From Sclerurus mexicanus (Eukaryota > Chordata > Aves > Passeriformes > Furnariidae): 64,000 bases of DNA. Position 1 is the stretch's first letter. Every line of letters starts with the position of its first letter. The stretch is from the NCBI GenBank assembly GCA_013396755.1, contig VWZF01004809.1, forward strand, positions 1 to 64,000. The letters run 5' to 3'. Shown here one piece after another: positions 27,301 through 41,879 of the stretch. The notes below the pieces were generated by a model that had not been told where the DNA came from, ran no database searches, and was given only the letters and a program-made list of their open reading frames with translations. The position numbers and the translations under genes were made by a program.

Positions 27301-30228
27301 TTCCCTCAGCCTTGAAATGCTAAGTACTAAAGGGAAATATGCCTGCAAGTTTTTTTATTTCTTATCTTTTTAGCCTGAACAACATAATTAAACCAGTAAA
27401 TTATTACAGAAGCACATAGCTTATTATAAAGCTGTTATGGGACAGTGAAATCAAATAGCTTTTGGATTTTCTTTACTAGCTACCTGCAGGAGCATCAGCA
27501 GGGAATTAGCAATGACTGATACTTGCCCTTTACTTGGCTTTCCAGCGCAGGTTTCATCAAGTGCCTGGCAGCGTGAGGGGTGAGTGCCTCCTTATCTAGG
27601 CTGCACTGGAGCCATATCAATTTTCAATTAATTGATGTAAAAGCCCTGTTTCCTGTGAGGTTGTTATCTTGGCTTGAAAGTGAACCAACACAAACTACAT
27701 TTTAATATAGCCTACTATACAAGAACTGACAGTTTGCACTGCTGTAATTAGAGGCTTCTAGTGCTTCTCACCCTCTTAAAAGAGCAATTCCTTTCAGCAG
27801 GCTTCTGCATATAGCCCACACGGGCTTCAGAATACTGTTCTTTCAAAGCCTAAAAAATTATCAGGAGAGATGGTTGCATGTGGTTGCACTACCTATGAAA
27901 TGTAGTAAGTGACCTGAACTCAGCTTTAACTATTAACAGTCCCTTCTCATCATATTTGTGATGTTAGTGGCCTGTGAGGAGACAGAAAACTGTGCACTGT
28001 GAATTTGTTTTTCTTATTAAATGTTTTGAAATTCTGAATGGTGAAGAATGCTGGTGCATGGCCACCTGTGTGCTATTTGATACAGCCACAGCATCCTCTG
28101 CAGACTTTTAAAGGGAATCTGTACTAGCAAAAAATCTTGTGAGAGGAGAGCCCTCATCTGTGATCAAAATTGTGAATGTCTGTACTGTGGGCAGAACAAA
28201 CTGACAAATGCACACTTGTATATACAAAAAACACATCAGTCAATACTGCTGCATGAGAGGGAGTTAGAGTCCCCAAATTTATAGCCAGGCATTAAATACA
28301 TAGCGAAGAGATTTCTTTCCCACCTGAAGATATCTTTGACTGATTTACATCCTGAAGTATGAGCAATAGATTCTGCCTCCTGCTCTGCCATGTATCCTCT
28401 TCATTTCTATCACTGAGCTGACACTACAAAATACAAAGTGGGGGTTTTGCCTGGTGGAGGAACAAGCCATCCCACTGCAGCTTTGAGCCGCAGCATATCA
28501 CACTTGAATTTGAGAGGAGAAAAGAATTTGATGCCTGTGCAAGATGATGCTTGCAGACATTTAGAGACTGAACAGGACTTTTTTTCCCCTCAAGAAAAAG
28601 AATATAATTCATAAACTATTGAATATGGCAGTAGGTTTTTAGCTGCTCTGTTCAAGTCTTAAATTAATTCAGTTTGAAGTAATAGGTGGAGAAATCTTCT
28701 ACTCACTGCTTTGGTTATGGAGAATCCTCCTTCTCCGCATATTCACAGCCCTGGCCAGACCCCACTGCATTCAACACGTGTACCCAGGGGGACTGATGGC
28801 AGTGGAGAACGGGGTAAGGGTACAATAGCAGCTTGACTTGCTATTTCCATTAGGAAAACTTTACATATTGAAAACAGCTCAGAGCTCCTGCTTCCAGTCC
28901 TTAAAGCAAACATGACATGTTACCCCTGAAATAATTTGAACAGCACTTTCCTTGGCCCAGCAGTGATGAAGACATTCTGACTGCAGCTCGAAAACACAAG
29001 ACACGAAGCACTCCTGTTAATTAACACCTGCTTTCCTGCAAACACAATCCACCTTCTCTGCTCCTGCTCTGCCAACACGCCTGGAGTCTTGACTTATCAT
29101 TAGAAATGGTGACCCAATGCAAGAACATTTGAAAGCAATTCAGGGCTCTGCATAATTTGAATTCAGTGGGTCATTCCTCTTACAGACAAATAATGACATT
29201 TAATTTTCATTAGATTATGCAGTGCATGTTTGAATTGTGAGCTAGTGAGTAGTCCAAAAATGGAAAAGAAGTCCATTTAATCTCTTTTTTCCTCCTTTAT
29301 GTGTACTTAAAATAATGCTCAGTTCGTTAGCCAGGAGTCATTGTTCGGGTGGGTTACACAGAGATAAGAATAGATTCATGTGTAGAGTGGCTACCAATAT
29401 TTGATCTATGTGTAACCCTTAAAGTCCTTAAAGACTCGTGAACAGAAAGGATATCTTCAACATAGAATATACATGCTATGCAAAAAGTAAAAGAAGGAAA
29501 TAATGCACATTTCTTGATACCATTCTGGTCTTATCCAGAATATAAATGAAATTAGTCTTCAAACACGAGGAAGAAAACATCTGCTTTCCTAACTGCATTC
29601 AGAATATTTTTTTACATGCTTTCAAACCTGATTGTCTGTTAATGCAAATGTAAAGCTTTTTTCAGTTTAACAATATCAAGACAAACATTTTCCTTGTATT
29701 TAGGTGACACTGTCTTAAGTGAGAGCTGTTAAAAATATGAAAAACAAATGTATCAAAGAGAATTACCTGCTAAATAAAGTTTATTATTTATGTTTCAGAG
29801 GTTTTCAGTGTGACAGGCTGCTTTATTTCTGTGCTTTGTTTCACTTTCCTGTCTTTCTTTTCAACCAGAGAGGGGAAAAAAAAGAAATACAATGCAGCTG
29901 CCAAAGACTCAAAGAGAAAACTGCTGGAGCATTCCCATCTTTAAACAGACAGCATGTACCACAGTTGGAAAATTCATAAAGAAAAGAAACATGAAATGAC
30001 ATGTAAAGAAATTCAACAAATATCTTCCATCTCAAAGCGCTCTGAAGCCTTATTTCTGCAAACACAGCTTTGATACCTTTGCAGTTGTAGTCTTCACTGA
30101 TAATTGTGTTTGACAGAATTTCCTTTAGAAGTCAAAGTGAACCTATTACTAAGCACATTTTCAAAAGGGGGACAAAAAAGGAGCTTTTACCAAGCTATTC
30201 ATTTTTTCTGCATATTTTCACTGAAGTG

Positions 30229-30252
30229 TCTCTCTCTCTCTCTCTCTCTCTC
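30229..30252 (+). repeat. (TC)n microsatellite
   Basis: Twelve perfect TC units (24 bases). Confidence 0.95.
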
Positions 30253-30858
30253 CATTTGCACAAGTGTTCGTAGCCTGTTCTTTGCTGTGCCATTTGGTCC
30301 CTGCCTGCTGCAGAAGGGAGTATTCTGCATTTTTCACCACTGGGGTCACTCCAGATTTCAGTCCTCAGGGAACAAACACAACACACCCCACTCCCCTCAG
30401 TTTTCAAATGCTGGCTTTACCATTACTCACACAGAGTAGAGCTGTAGTTCGGGCCCCAGGGGAACACTTAGAGATAACTGTCAGTGCAAGAGGCACCCCG
30501 AGCTTATTCTTGTTTGGGCTCCATCTTCTCTGCCTTAAAAACCTGGAGTTTGTACATTCATTAACATTTGGAAAGAAGTTGCAGCCACCCATCGTTAAAG
30601 ATTCATTCTAGAAAAGCTTCAAAGGGAACACAAACTTCCATGGCTTTTCTTTTCTCTTGCTGCACTGGGTTTCCTGATGGAATTTAAGAGAGGTTAATTT
30701 ATTCTGCTTCTGGATGCTCTGCCTACTGTTCCTTTGATTCTCTGCAACAAATTTGCAGTCATAAAATGTTTGAAATTGGCCTCCAGCCAGAATCTGCCAA
30801 GGTTTCCCCAAGTGGCTTTTCCTTTCCATTTAGCTAATGTATACCAAACACTACTGCA

Positions 30859-30995
30859 CATCTACACAAACAAAATCCCCCCAAAACAAAAAAAAATGCC
30901 ACCAACAAAACATACAACAACCCCCCAAACCCCCCAACAAACAAAAAACCAGAACAAAACCACAACCTCTCTCCCGCACCCAAAAAAAAAAAAAA
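30859..30995 (+). repeat. A/C-rich low-complexity tract
   Basis: Nearly T- and G-free stretch of AAC, CCCCAAA and A-run blocks ending in a 14-A run. The open frames through it (Lys/Thr/Pro/Gln-rich on plus, Phe/Cys/Gly-rich on minus) are low-complexity artefacts. Confidence 0.9.
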
Positions 30996-33900
30996 GCTCC
31001 AAGATACATCAGTACACTCTTTTTTTTAAGCAAGCCATTAAAGCAAATGTAACAAACATCACTCCATATATTGCAGGTGACTTGCACTGAAGGAGTTGGC
31101 CATACGAGGGATTACTGGTATCTGAATCAATGGACAAGTTTGTGTTAACCTCCTGCTCTCCAGTGCTGATTCACATATTTGGAGCCACTAAGGCTAGCTG
31201 TGTTTGGCCATTAAGGAGAGAGACGCTTCTGTGGCCCCTGGGGCACAGAAATAAGCTCCTGTTCCACCAAAAACCATAACCACACCCAGACAGAGGTGCC
31301 ATTATGCAGGGAGAACCCCCAAGTTCTTGTCTTACATTTTTGGCCACATATTTTGTTCCATGTGGTTGTCTTGAGTAGCTTCTCTCAGAATACAACTTTT
31401 AGCTCTGCTTTGTATCAGCAAGTAAGTACATGGGGGTACCCACACACCAGGGTGGGCCAGGTGGATTCAGGACTGTCCATCTGCCATTTGCAGTGTTCTG
31501 CTAACAGGGATTTTCTTTCACTTGGAGCAAGACATGCCATTCCTTTTGGGCCAGCAAGATAAGCTTCATTTTTCCACTTCTATAATGATTTGTGCCACTG
31601 CTCATTGCCCTTTAAGCTCAACGGTCCAGCCAGTTTACCATCCTCCTTTCCATCTACAGCCAAAATGTGTTTTTCTGTATTTGCCCTGGGTTAGCTGTAG
31701 CTCCGTTAGGGAACGTTGCAGCAAATATGTCCAAGTATTTCCAAATGTCAGGCAATGGTTAGCACAAGAAAACAGTCATGACAGTCATGACACAGAAAAG
31801 CTACAACCAAGTACAACTTCCATCAGCGGGCTGACAAGATGATGACTGTGAGTTTGTCTCCTCACAGCTGAAAAGCAAACACCCCTTCAACCTCAAGCTG
31901 GCTGTTACATGGAAGCCTGCTAGTTTTTAATGCTATGATCACTAATTTTTGACCTTCTACATTTAATTTCCTATTTGCTCTTCTCCCCAAAGAAAATGCA
32001 ACTAATTTTTTTCCAGAACTATGTGTAGAAAAAGCAAAGGCTTGCATTTAGCAAGCTGATGCCCAAAAGCCAAACTATAGTGACATAATCTCTGCTTGAA
32101 CTTAGCGTAGTTTTCGCACATTTCACTGATTCATGACTGAAAGCAAATACGTACATAGATGATTCTGTGTCGGTGGGGGTTTTGTTTATTTGTTTGGGGT
32201 CTTTTAGCCCACCTTTTAGCCCATTCCCATTCATTTTATTTTCTTCAGCTGATAGCTGAAAGGAAAAACACTGATCAAAATACATGTCATGAAAGTGTTA
32301 TGATCACAAGAGAAAAGAGATGCTCTTGAATTTTCAGCTTAAGCTTTGAGTCCAGTCAACAGTATCTGATATCTAAAAGAGCAAACAAACTACACACTTT
32401 TCCTGGGTCTTTCTTAAAACTGGTGCTATCAAATCTGAGTTAAATTTTCATTAGCAACCACAGAAAGTACACGCATAAATGGCAATTTAAGCATGAATTT
32501 TAAGTCTGAATTGCAAATCACCCATAAACACAGGAAAATTTGAAAGTGAAATAGAATGCAGTAAGATTTAATTAAGAGCAAATTAAAGCATTGCACCCAC
32601 TCTTAGTGTGATTCTTTGCTACCACTTTCAGTAGAAAAACAAGTAATTCATCTGTCAAACTGCTGAAATAACCCAACTATTGAGGAAACACATAGAGGCT
32701 GATTTTACTGTGTATTAACTTTTCTGTGCATGTTCTTTACTTTTTTTTCTCCTCTCCCTCCCCTCTACCCCCTCCTTTTCCTCTCCCTGCTCTCCGAGAT
32801 TCTCTTGCACAGCTTTCTCCAGTGGGCACTGAGAGCAACGCTCTGGCTGGAGAGCTTTCCAAAAGGAGTTGTGGGGGAAGGAGGAACTTTTGTTGTGGAA
32901 ATGGATGCTGTGGATCTCCAGCAGCTTCAGTAATTCTGTCAGTCTTTCTCTGCAGCCTGGGACCATGCACACACCCAAGCTGCAGTTTTTCACTGCAGGC
33001 TGTCTCCTTACAGTCCTATGCGGGAAAAACAATTAAAAAATCCAAGTTTTCTGGAAAGCTGTTGATGGCTAATATGACTTCTTGGGAAAAGTAACATTTT
33101 CATTGGCCTTTGGCCACTCAAAACATTTAGAGGAAATCAGTAGATATATATATATACAATCCAACTGTGTCAAAATACGATGCTAAAAGCACATCCAATT
33201 GAAAAACCATCCTCAGTACTACAGCATGCATATGCTTTGAAAACATCAGTCAGGTGTTTGAGGCTCTATTCCTTGGGTGCAGGGGCTCTATTTTCTGGGT
33301 GGTGACTAGTGAAATTCCAATTAAACAATTCATTGGCACCAGCAAACTTTCTATTAACTACTGAAGGATAAACTGGAAACCTATTTCTGTTCAGATAAGT
33401 AACCAAAAGGGTTCATCCTGATTTCCAGAAGTATTCAGGTCATGGACAGAACAGCTTTTGATTACTAACTGGGAAGGTAAGATTACTCTTCAGCAGTGTG
33501 ACTCAGTGATTTCCTACTGACTGAGGAAAAAGAGGCAATCCTATTCACATCCCTTCTAGCTATGGTCCTGATAGGAACAGTTGTTCCTTCCATCTCCATA
33601 GGGAAGTATATACAGCACACATATAGCAATATCTTGAATATTTAATGTCACTGGTGAGTCATGAGAATGCTGAGAAAACACACGTGACTTTATTGCTGTT
33701 ATTCTCAGTTTTCCCTACAGTTAGTGTGAAGACCCTTGATTCCACATTTTCTATGCCATTTTTAGTGTGTACTATATATTAAATATCTCAAGACACAAAA
33801 ATTTCAATACTGAGCCTTCATTTTGCCATACTGTAATTATGAAAAGTCTGTGGAAGAGGCTGCTCAGGGTTCTGTTCAGTCAATAATTGTATTTAAACAT

Positions 33901-36900
33901 TTAACATGTCTAATAAATTGATCATCTTGAACTAGCTGAAGAACAGTAACCACATTAAAAATTAAGTAAAACTACTCCATTTCCTAACTCCCACAAAGGG
34001 CATTAGAATTATGAATTCCAAGAACACTAATTAATTTGGGATAACTTTTGTGGGTATCCAAGGAAGGTGCCTTTAAAATACACATGTAATATCACTATGG
34101 TTTAGTGCATCTGTTCTTTGAAGTCCCCAAAACACATACTTTCAATCATTCTCTTTGAAAAACCAACTGGTGTATTGCTCTACCTGGAGTTTGTGTGTGG
34201 TCACACAAGCCTCAAAGCCTGGTACAAGCCAGGCAGTAGAAGTGTCCACCTGGGCAGCGTGAGCACTGCCAGAAGGTTGGGCAGCACTGTCAATACTGAC
34301 CTGAAATAGATCCCTCAGACCTGCCAGGACACTGGCTGCAAGAGGAATGCCTTATTTCCTTTGCTGTGTAAAGAAAATAGAGCTATGTGGTTTATTAACA
34401 CATGCACAAGGGCCTTTTACAAGTAAAGGAGCCTCCATTTGATCTGCCACATTTCCATACTGCCTGCCACAGGTGTTTGCTTGTGTCTCTGCCTGTCACG
34501 ATCCTCAATACTTGTGTTAGGGCACACTAGATTCTGTATTCCTGCCTTTGCAAGTGCTTCCCTTGGGCTTTATGGAATTTGTCTTAGAAGACATTGCTCC
34601 AGTCAGTTTCTCTCCAAACAGTTATACATCACCTTTAAGAGCTTACATACTAGAGCTAGAAACACTGAAAAAGCTCAAGCAGAGTGTCCCTGAGAAATAA
34701 GTGAGGGTGGGAGGAAGGAGGACTTCTGGGCTATCCAGTCTCTTTTCTCAAAGGATCACAGAAAGAAACTATTGGTGGGAACACACAAGGAAATCAAAGT
34801 ATGTCGGCTCTTGAATTCATTTATTCAATTAATTAGGTTTAAATTTTACTGGGGTCTGTGGATACTAATAAGAAACATGGGTTTGTCAGACACTAACTGT
34901 ACCAATCCAATCTCCTTCCTGGACAGGAGAGCAGACCTTGTAGGCAGGGAAGCCCAGGCAAAGTAGGCACCTTGATTATAATAAAGACTTTTGTTACCCT
35001 GTCTGATAAAACACAAAGAAAACATGGGCTAAATGAAAACACTACAACATGAAGTCTGATTTTAAGGGGAAAACTGTAATTACTTGGTCATTATCCTGTT
35101 TTCCCTTTTATAACTGGAGGACACACTGTCTGAAGTCTTCCTTGGTGGAAGGGAGTTGTGAGGGCAAGGTGGCTCCAGAACACACCTGGGGAGAGGGGCA
35201 ACCCAGGCTGAGAGAGATCTGTAACAGCTCAATTACTCAGCTACAAAGAGGGAAATGGCAAACTTCTCTGCGTGTTAAAGAAGAACCCAAATTTAGTCCT
35301 CACTTGCAACAAAGACATTACAAGATTAGAATGTGAAATAAGTAGAAGGGGATGTCCAGGGAAATTGCACAAGCTTTGAAGAAAAGGTGGATGATCACCC
35401 ATCAAAAGAGCTCATGTTACTTTGGCTTCCTCCTGTCCCTTCTCAGCCCCATTTCCTGAAACTCCAGGATAGACTTCTCTCCTTAAACTGAGAGAAAAAA
35501 AAAACAAAGGATGACTTATTTAACAGATATTTACACTTCTAAGATAAAACTACTTAATATTAATGATGCTAAAAGTGACCCAAACCAGATCACTTAGCCT
35601 TTTTCATGTTAACAGTCCTTAACTAAACAACTCTAATTTAGCAGAAAGATGTTTATGTGCATTTGGGACTCGTATTTCACACACACCCAATTTATTTTTA
35701 TTATAGTCAACAGCAGATTTACTTTCAAAGGTTTCAGTAATTTTAACTTTTACAAAAATACCCCCGTTACAAATGCACCATCTCTTCCACAGCAACCTAT
35801 AGAAGTAAACTCTCTTTTTCTTTAAGCAGGTCAACAAGACAGGATATTCGTGAACTTTCTGAAATTCTGCCACGTTGGTGGGAGGTTAATATCTGCCTAT
35901 TCCCTTAACAGGCTGAGACGCACCATTTGTGTCTGATACAACAATTGTTTATGACTCAAGTTTCAGCTATTTGCACTGGTGCTTAAACTCACTGGGCTGC
36001 TATCATTTAGAACATGCTAGAGAATAGCACGTCCCTCTCCATCTGCTCATTTTGACCACAAAATTCTATCAGCTAGAACAAATAGTAGAAATAAAGAAAT
36101 CTAGAAGGAAGTACATGGGAAAATATGAGCCACGCAGAAGCAGAGAAGTTCAGTAGCATTTTTTGTTATAGCAACAATTGATCCTTTCTTCTGGTACAGA
36201 CACAACAGCACAACCATGCTCTCTTTCTGCTCAGAAGGCTGTATGCCATACTCCAGAAATTTGGCCGGCCTGTCCCATACTTGCCCTTCTCAATGCTGCT
36301 TACAGCCACCAAATTGGTGGCTGCACTGCCAAAGTAATAACTGCAAGAAAACGAGGAGCTCGAAAACCTTGCCCTGTGGTAAGCTCCCTCCATGTCACTG
36401 TTTTAGCAGACACTGGCTCCCACCCAGATGGCCCAGGGGAACCCCCAAGTCCAGCTTCTGGCTGAACAGAGGCCATCGGGCTGCTGGCAGAGCCCTCATC
36501 ACCAGAGCTGAGAGCTGCTGTCAAGGCACCTGCAAGATTACTGCTGACAAGGCATCAGGAACCATCAGATGTGCTTCACTGCTGCTTTGGCTCTCCTACA
36601 ATTTGCTGCCAGAGTTATTTGTTACATTTAGAGAACGTGGGAACAGAAGCCCGGACTCCTCATTTCAGGACACTGAGGCAGCCGTGGCCCCGGCACAACC
36701 GGGCTCCGGTTTGCCAAGCCCGGCTGCCATCTCCAGCACAGCGTGGCTGTCTGCAGCTCCTTTCTCCTCTCTCCACAAAGTCACAGGTGCTGCTGCTTCA
36801 GCAATTGCCAAGCACACAGACACTCCAAAACGCTCTCACAAAACAATGAAACCACTGTATAAAGTCTGTTAATGGTACCAAATGCTCCTGCTAGGCGACA

Positions 36901-39545
36901 GGGATAACAACACCCCAGTGGAAGGAAGGGTATATGTCTATTAAAGGCCACCTGCAGGGTCCAAAAAGATAAGCAGGAGAGACACAGACTGCATTAATCC
37001 CTGCATTGCTTTGGGATTTTGTGTTGTTTAGATGCTATTTTTTTTTTCTTTTCCTTCATAAACTCCAATCCTTTCTTTCATATTTTTTTCAAAACTGTGT
37101 TTAAATAGTTCATTGTTTAGCCTTAGTTATCAAGCCTAAGAAACAGTCAGATTTCTGCACTCTGCTTTTATCAACAAGCTTTATGCATAAATACTTAAGT
37201 ATTTGTAATACAAAATAGTAATTATTTTGAGTTACACTGAAAGAAGTTTAATGTAAGGAAAAATCCACATGCACTCTAGCAAAATACAGCAAAAGCACCA
37301 GGGCAGATAGAGTCAAGGACCTCTGACATTCTTCTAATGAGCAGCTCCAGCTTTAGTGGAAAGACTACATTCAGCTCTTGCTAATCAGTTGCTAAAGTAA
37401 TGATAGGTTCAATCACCCTGATGAAGTTGATGACAATGATTAAGCTGGCTACTTTAAATGTCATTTTGATTAAAGTGATATTTAATCCATAAATCATGAA
37501 ATTCACTCCCATTTGGTCTCACGACATATCTTTCATGAAACTCAGGTGAGAAGTTTTCCTCTGGGGTGACAAACTCTTCTTCAGTCTTTCCCATTTACTT
37601 TCATTCCTAATACATGGAATGAAGTAGACTTTGCCCACTGAAGAAATCGGGTATTAGACAAACAGCAAGTATTCAACTAACATCACTTATTGCACACAAC
37701 AGCAGCTCAATGTTTGACAATTCTAAATACAAGAAAGAAAAATTCAGCCTTTGGTATTGTGAATTTTTGGCCTCTAGGCAATCTCAGACTGCAAGCATGC
37801 AGTAAATTATCATTTTATTTTTTCATCATCCTCAACTAGATAAAAGTCAATTATTTCTAGCATACAAAAGCAGTCTAATGGATACTAATAGTGAATACTT
37901 TCTTCCTCTCCTCAAAGAGGCATGCAATACCCCAGTGTGATCATCTAGGGGGAAAAAAGGAATCCTATTCTGTGAGGGTATCCTCAGCTATTGCTCTGAC
38001 AGTGCTTATTGGAATTCTCTCTATCCACTGTTATTCCTTCACAATATTTGTAAGACATTAGTAGAAGCAGTAAATTTCATCAGAAGAGCCCTAAACCAAA
38101 AGGCTTCAACTAATACTGGGGTTGGAATTACTTCAGGTCACCGTAGCCATATAAAAACTGTAATTTATTGAGGAAAGGAACTAATAGCCCAGTACAGCAA
38201 TATAATTAGCGATAGCCTACTAAGAAAGGTTAATCCATTTAATGCATGGAGAGAAAAAGTTCCATGTTAAAGACTTTAAGCTACATTGGCTCAATTACCT
38301 AGACAGGAATGAAAGGTTAATTTGATGTGAAATCAAAAGTTACATCTCTATACCTTGCTGGCCTACATTTACAGTAAAAATTATCACCAATAAATCTATT
38401 AACGCTGTTCAATTCAAACTAAGAAACCTTCCAGAGCAAGGCATATCCCATGGAGTTGGGTCAGGAAGCTGTTACAGTCAGTGGTAAAACACAGAGTGCT
38501 AAAAGAAACAACCAAAAGCACCTGATCTCTGCAGTGCTCTGGAAAGCTCACAAATGAAGCACACCTCAGAGGGAAAGGCAAAATCTCCCTCCTTCTCCCA
38601 ATTCCTCTGCAGGCTGCTTGGAAATTATCAGATACCTGCATCCATCTGCCCTCCCTGCCTTGTTGATGGATTGTGCACTACATTGGTTTCACACGTTCCT
38701 CACACTGTTGGTGGCAAAGAGGACAACTAATGTCCATAAACTGTAGTCCACCCTAAACATTTGTACCAAATTACTGCTATAACTCCAGCTCTTGGGGTAA
38801 TGTTGGCACAGCAGTGATTTTACAAGTCACCTCAGCAGGTGAGTCTCCCCATTGCCCAGGAAGGTCCCCCGGAAGTTTCTGCCACCCCCCGTGTAGACAC
38901 CTTGACCCAATCCAGCTTTTTGGCTACGAGGCCAGCCACAGGCCCTCCAGATTTCCTGGAGACTTGGCCAAAACCACAACTACCTTTTCATTTTAAAGAA
39001 AGGAAGTCCTGAATACCTGTCATATCTGTTATCCTTGGTATAAATCACAGCCAAGAATAGCACCACTATTTTTAGAAGAATAGCAGCAAACTATCAAACA
39101 TGACATAGAAAAAGAACTAGAGCATGAGATACCATAGGAGAAACCCTGAGGAGGACAACTAGCGACTTCACATAAGACACCAAAAAGATACCAGGGACAT
39201 AATGCACCTGTAGGGATTAGCTGTTGGGGAGAAGCCACATTTTCTCCATTCCACCAGCCCAGGTCTACTGCATTGGAACATTTTCTGAAAAACAGAGAGA
39301 AGAGACTGTTATAAATGAGAGATGCTGAGTACAGCATGTTAGGCACTGTATGCCTGCATACCCAACCCAACTGTAGAATCAGTAATGTTAACTACTATCC
39401 CAGGCTACAGGAACTAGTTTTTAAACGTTTGGTTTTTTCTCCTAAGTTAGTTCCTAAAGTTGAATCCCTGTAGCCTTCCCTGGCCTGACTTCAGGAGAAA
39501 AAACAAATGAAATAATTAACTATATATCTCAAACCGAACAACATT

Positions 39546-39563
39546 CCCCCCCTCCCCCCCCCC
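39546..39563. repeat. Poly-C tract interrupted by one T
   Basis: Seventeen C bases with a single T at 39553, in otherwise AT-rich DNA. Confidence 0.95.
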
Positions 39564-41852
39564 AGCTTCTTTGATTCCTTAAAAATAAATCAGCTGTGCT
39601 GGGAAACATCATTTTTACATTGGATTAGTCAATCCATTCCTCCACCATTCCTGGTCCAAGCCATCTGTCAGTCTAATGAGTTAGGGGGTACAGCTGTGGG
39701 TCAAGAACACTCAGGCACCAAACATAATAGGCTTCACCTGGAAATCCCTGTGTGTTGCTCTCACAAGATTATGCTGAGTAACAATTTGCATTTGGAGCCA
39801 CCACCCCTTTTCTGGTAGATAATCACCAAGAATCAAAACCAAGAAGTCTTATTTTCAGAGTCGATTCCTCCACCTAGCTTTGCAAGTAGCTCCCCTTTAC
39901 TGACCTGGAGCTGTCCATCTGGCTTATACCCATTTGAATATGGAGGAGCTTCACAGATCTTGTCCTCTAAATCCTTGGCACACAGATATCCCAAAATCTG
40001 TCTTCATCTTAGGTGAGACCCACCCTTTCCCCAGGCCTTGGCTTCCTCCAATTCCTCTGCTGCACACAGCCAGAGCCTCCCAAAACGCCGACCTGATCTT
40101 TGCATCTCAGTAAATGCTATTGTGACAATGCTTATGAATATTTAAAAAGACAGCTAGAAACTCACTAGAGGAGGGTAAAACCGGGATTTTGTGAGTGATT
40201 GCTCTTTTACTGCCTTCCCACCTCCAATTTCATCTCTCACCATACTGAAGGGAAACAAGCTCTTTGACTCAAGGTTAGAAAACATCCAGAACGTATAGAC
40301 ATAAGTGCACTATGTTAAGTAGTATTAAATTAGCAGCAAAGCCTTTCTTGGGGGGAGTAGTGCTCCTCCTGAAACAGAATAGCTTCACCATCATTGATTC
40401 AGCTGTGCTCTAGCAGAAACATTTTGCAAGTAAGCAAGCACTTCACTGTGAGCTGCATGTGCATGTCCTAGCAAAAAAAGATGCTTACAATAAGACTTAT
40501 TCTTATTTTGCATAGTACCAATGACATTCCTATAAGCATTTTGCTAGTAAGTAACTGCAGTGTTTACCATTAGCAGTAGACATAATTTTAAATATAACTT
40601 GAGAGGTATATCTGTTAGCATCTTTAGCAGCTTGCTATGGATCTTTGAAGAGCATGAATTAAAAATACTGAAGTGATTTGAGGAAAATTTTTGCTCTGCA
40701 GATGACTGCCTAAGCCAAATGGTTTCAGTAATTGGGATACAGATCATCACAGGACATTCCTGAAGCTGTATAATACATGCCAGAGCCTTGCTTCAGAAAG
40801 CACTCATAATTAATGTGTCTTTGGCAAAAGGCATTCCATAAGAACATGAAATTTTAAGTAAGTATCAAACACAACTCTTAATGGGAATTTTATGAGCTAC
40901 TCTCATTGCCTCTTTACTTGTTAGATTTGAAGTTGCACCCTTGAAAGTTCACAGCGCCTCAGCACACAGGATGTTTTATGGGATAGCTGGACACTATGCA
41001 GCGCCTATTGCCGCATTCACTATGCTTTAAATAAGTTGCAGATTTTTTCACTCTGGAAAGGAGCAGAAAAAAGAACAAGGAACTTGCTGTTTACCCTTAG
41101 ATGGAGAGAAAACCTGACGAGATCCTCTCTTACCAAGCATGCACATTTTCAAAACAATCAGGCATAGGTCTGAAGCAAGTTAAAGCTTTAAGATAAAACT
41201 GTAAGCCTATTGTACTCCAAGACCTTAATCCCTGCTTGGTCTAATAAAGTCAGTTACTATACCATAGTATAAATAAAATACCTACTCCAGAAAACATCCA
41301 GCACAAACCAAATGTTTGGTAACAAACACCAACCCCCAAACACCTCCAAAGAGCACATTTAGGAAACAAGCCTCCTACCAGAGCCATACCTTCAGAGCAG
41401 CCTTCTCCCAGCCAGACAGGGCCCTTCTACTGCAGGAACACCAGGGGAAGAGACCTGAATGGGTGGCCACTGGTGGGAAGACAAAGGGTGTCCTCAGTGG
41501 TTTCAGCTGTGACTGCAAACCAGGTGAACAGCTCCACCTAACACAGCCCTGGGTTGCGTGTGGGTGGGAGTCTTTCCTGGGGCAGCGTTACACACCCACC
41601 CAAACCTGCCCTTAGCCCTGGGCAAAAGGAAAATCCTTCTAATTGGGCCAGTGGGTTTCAGCATCAAACTCACCAAAGTTCCTGTTTCAGCCCCAGGGTA
41701 TGAGGTGTGTGGAAGAGTGCCTTCAAAGTAAAGCATTCTCTTTGCTGTTTTGTAACATCGATGTGTTCAGAACACTTGGACTCACACCGCCAACATGCAT
41801 TAACAGAAACCAAGTGTCAGATTCAGAGAGCTATTCTGAACCACACAGGATG

Positions 41853-41879
41853 AAAAAAAAAAAAAAGGAAAGGAAAAAA
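41853..41879 (+). repeat. A-rich tract
   Basis: A 14-base A run followed by GGAAAGGAAAAAAG. Confidence 0.85.

Noticed and set aside
30734..31090. Lys/Thr/Pro/Gln-rich open frame
   Set aside because: It translates an A/C-rich low-complexity tract.
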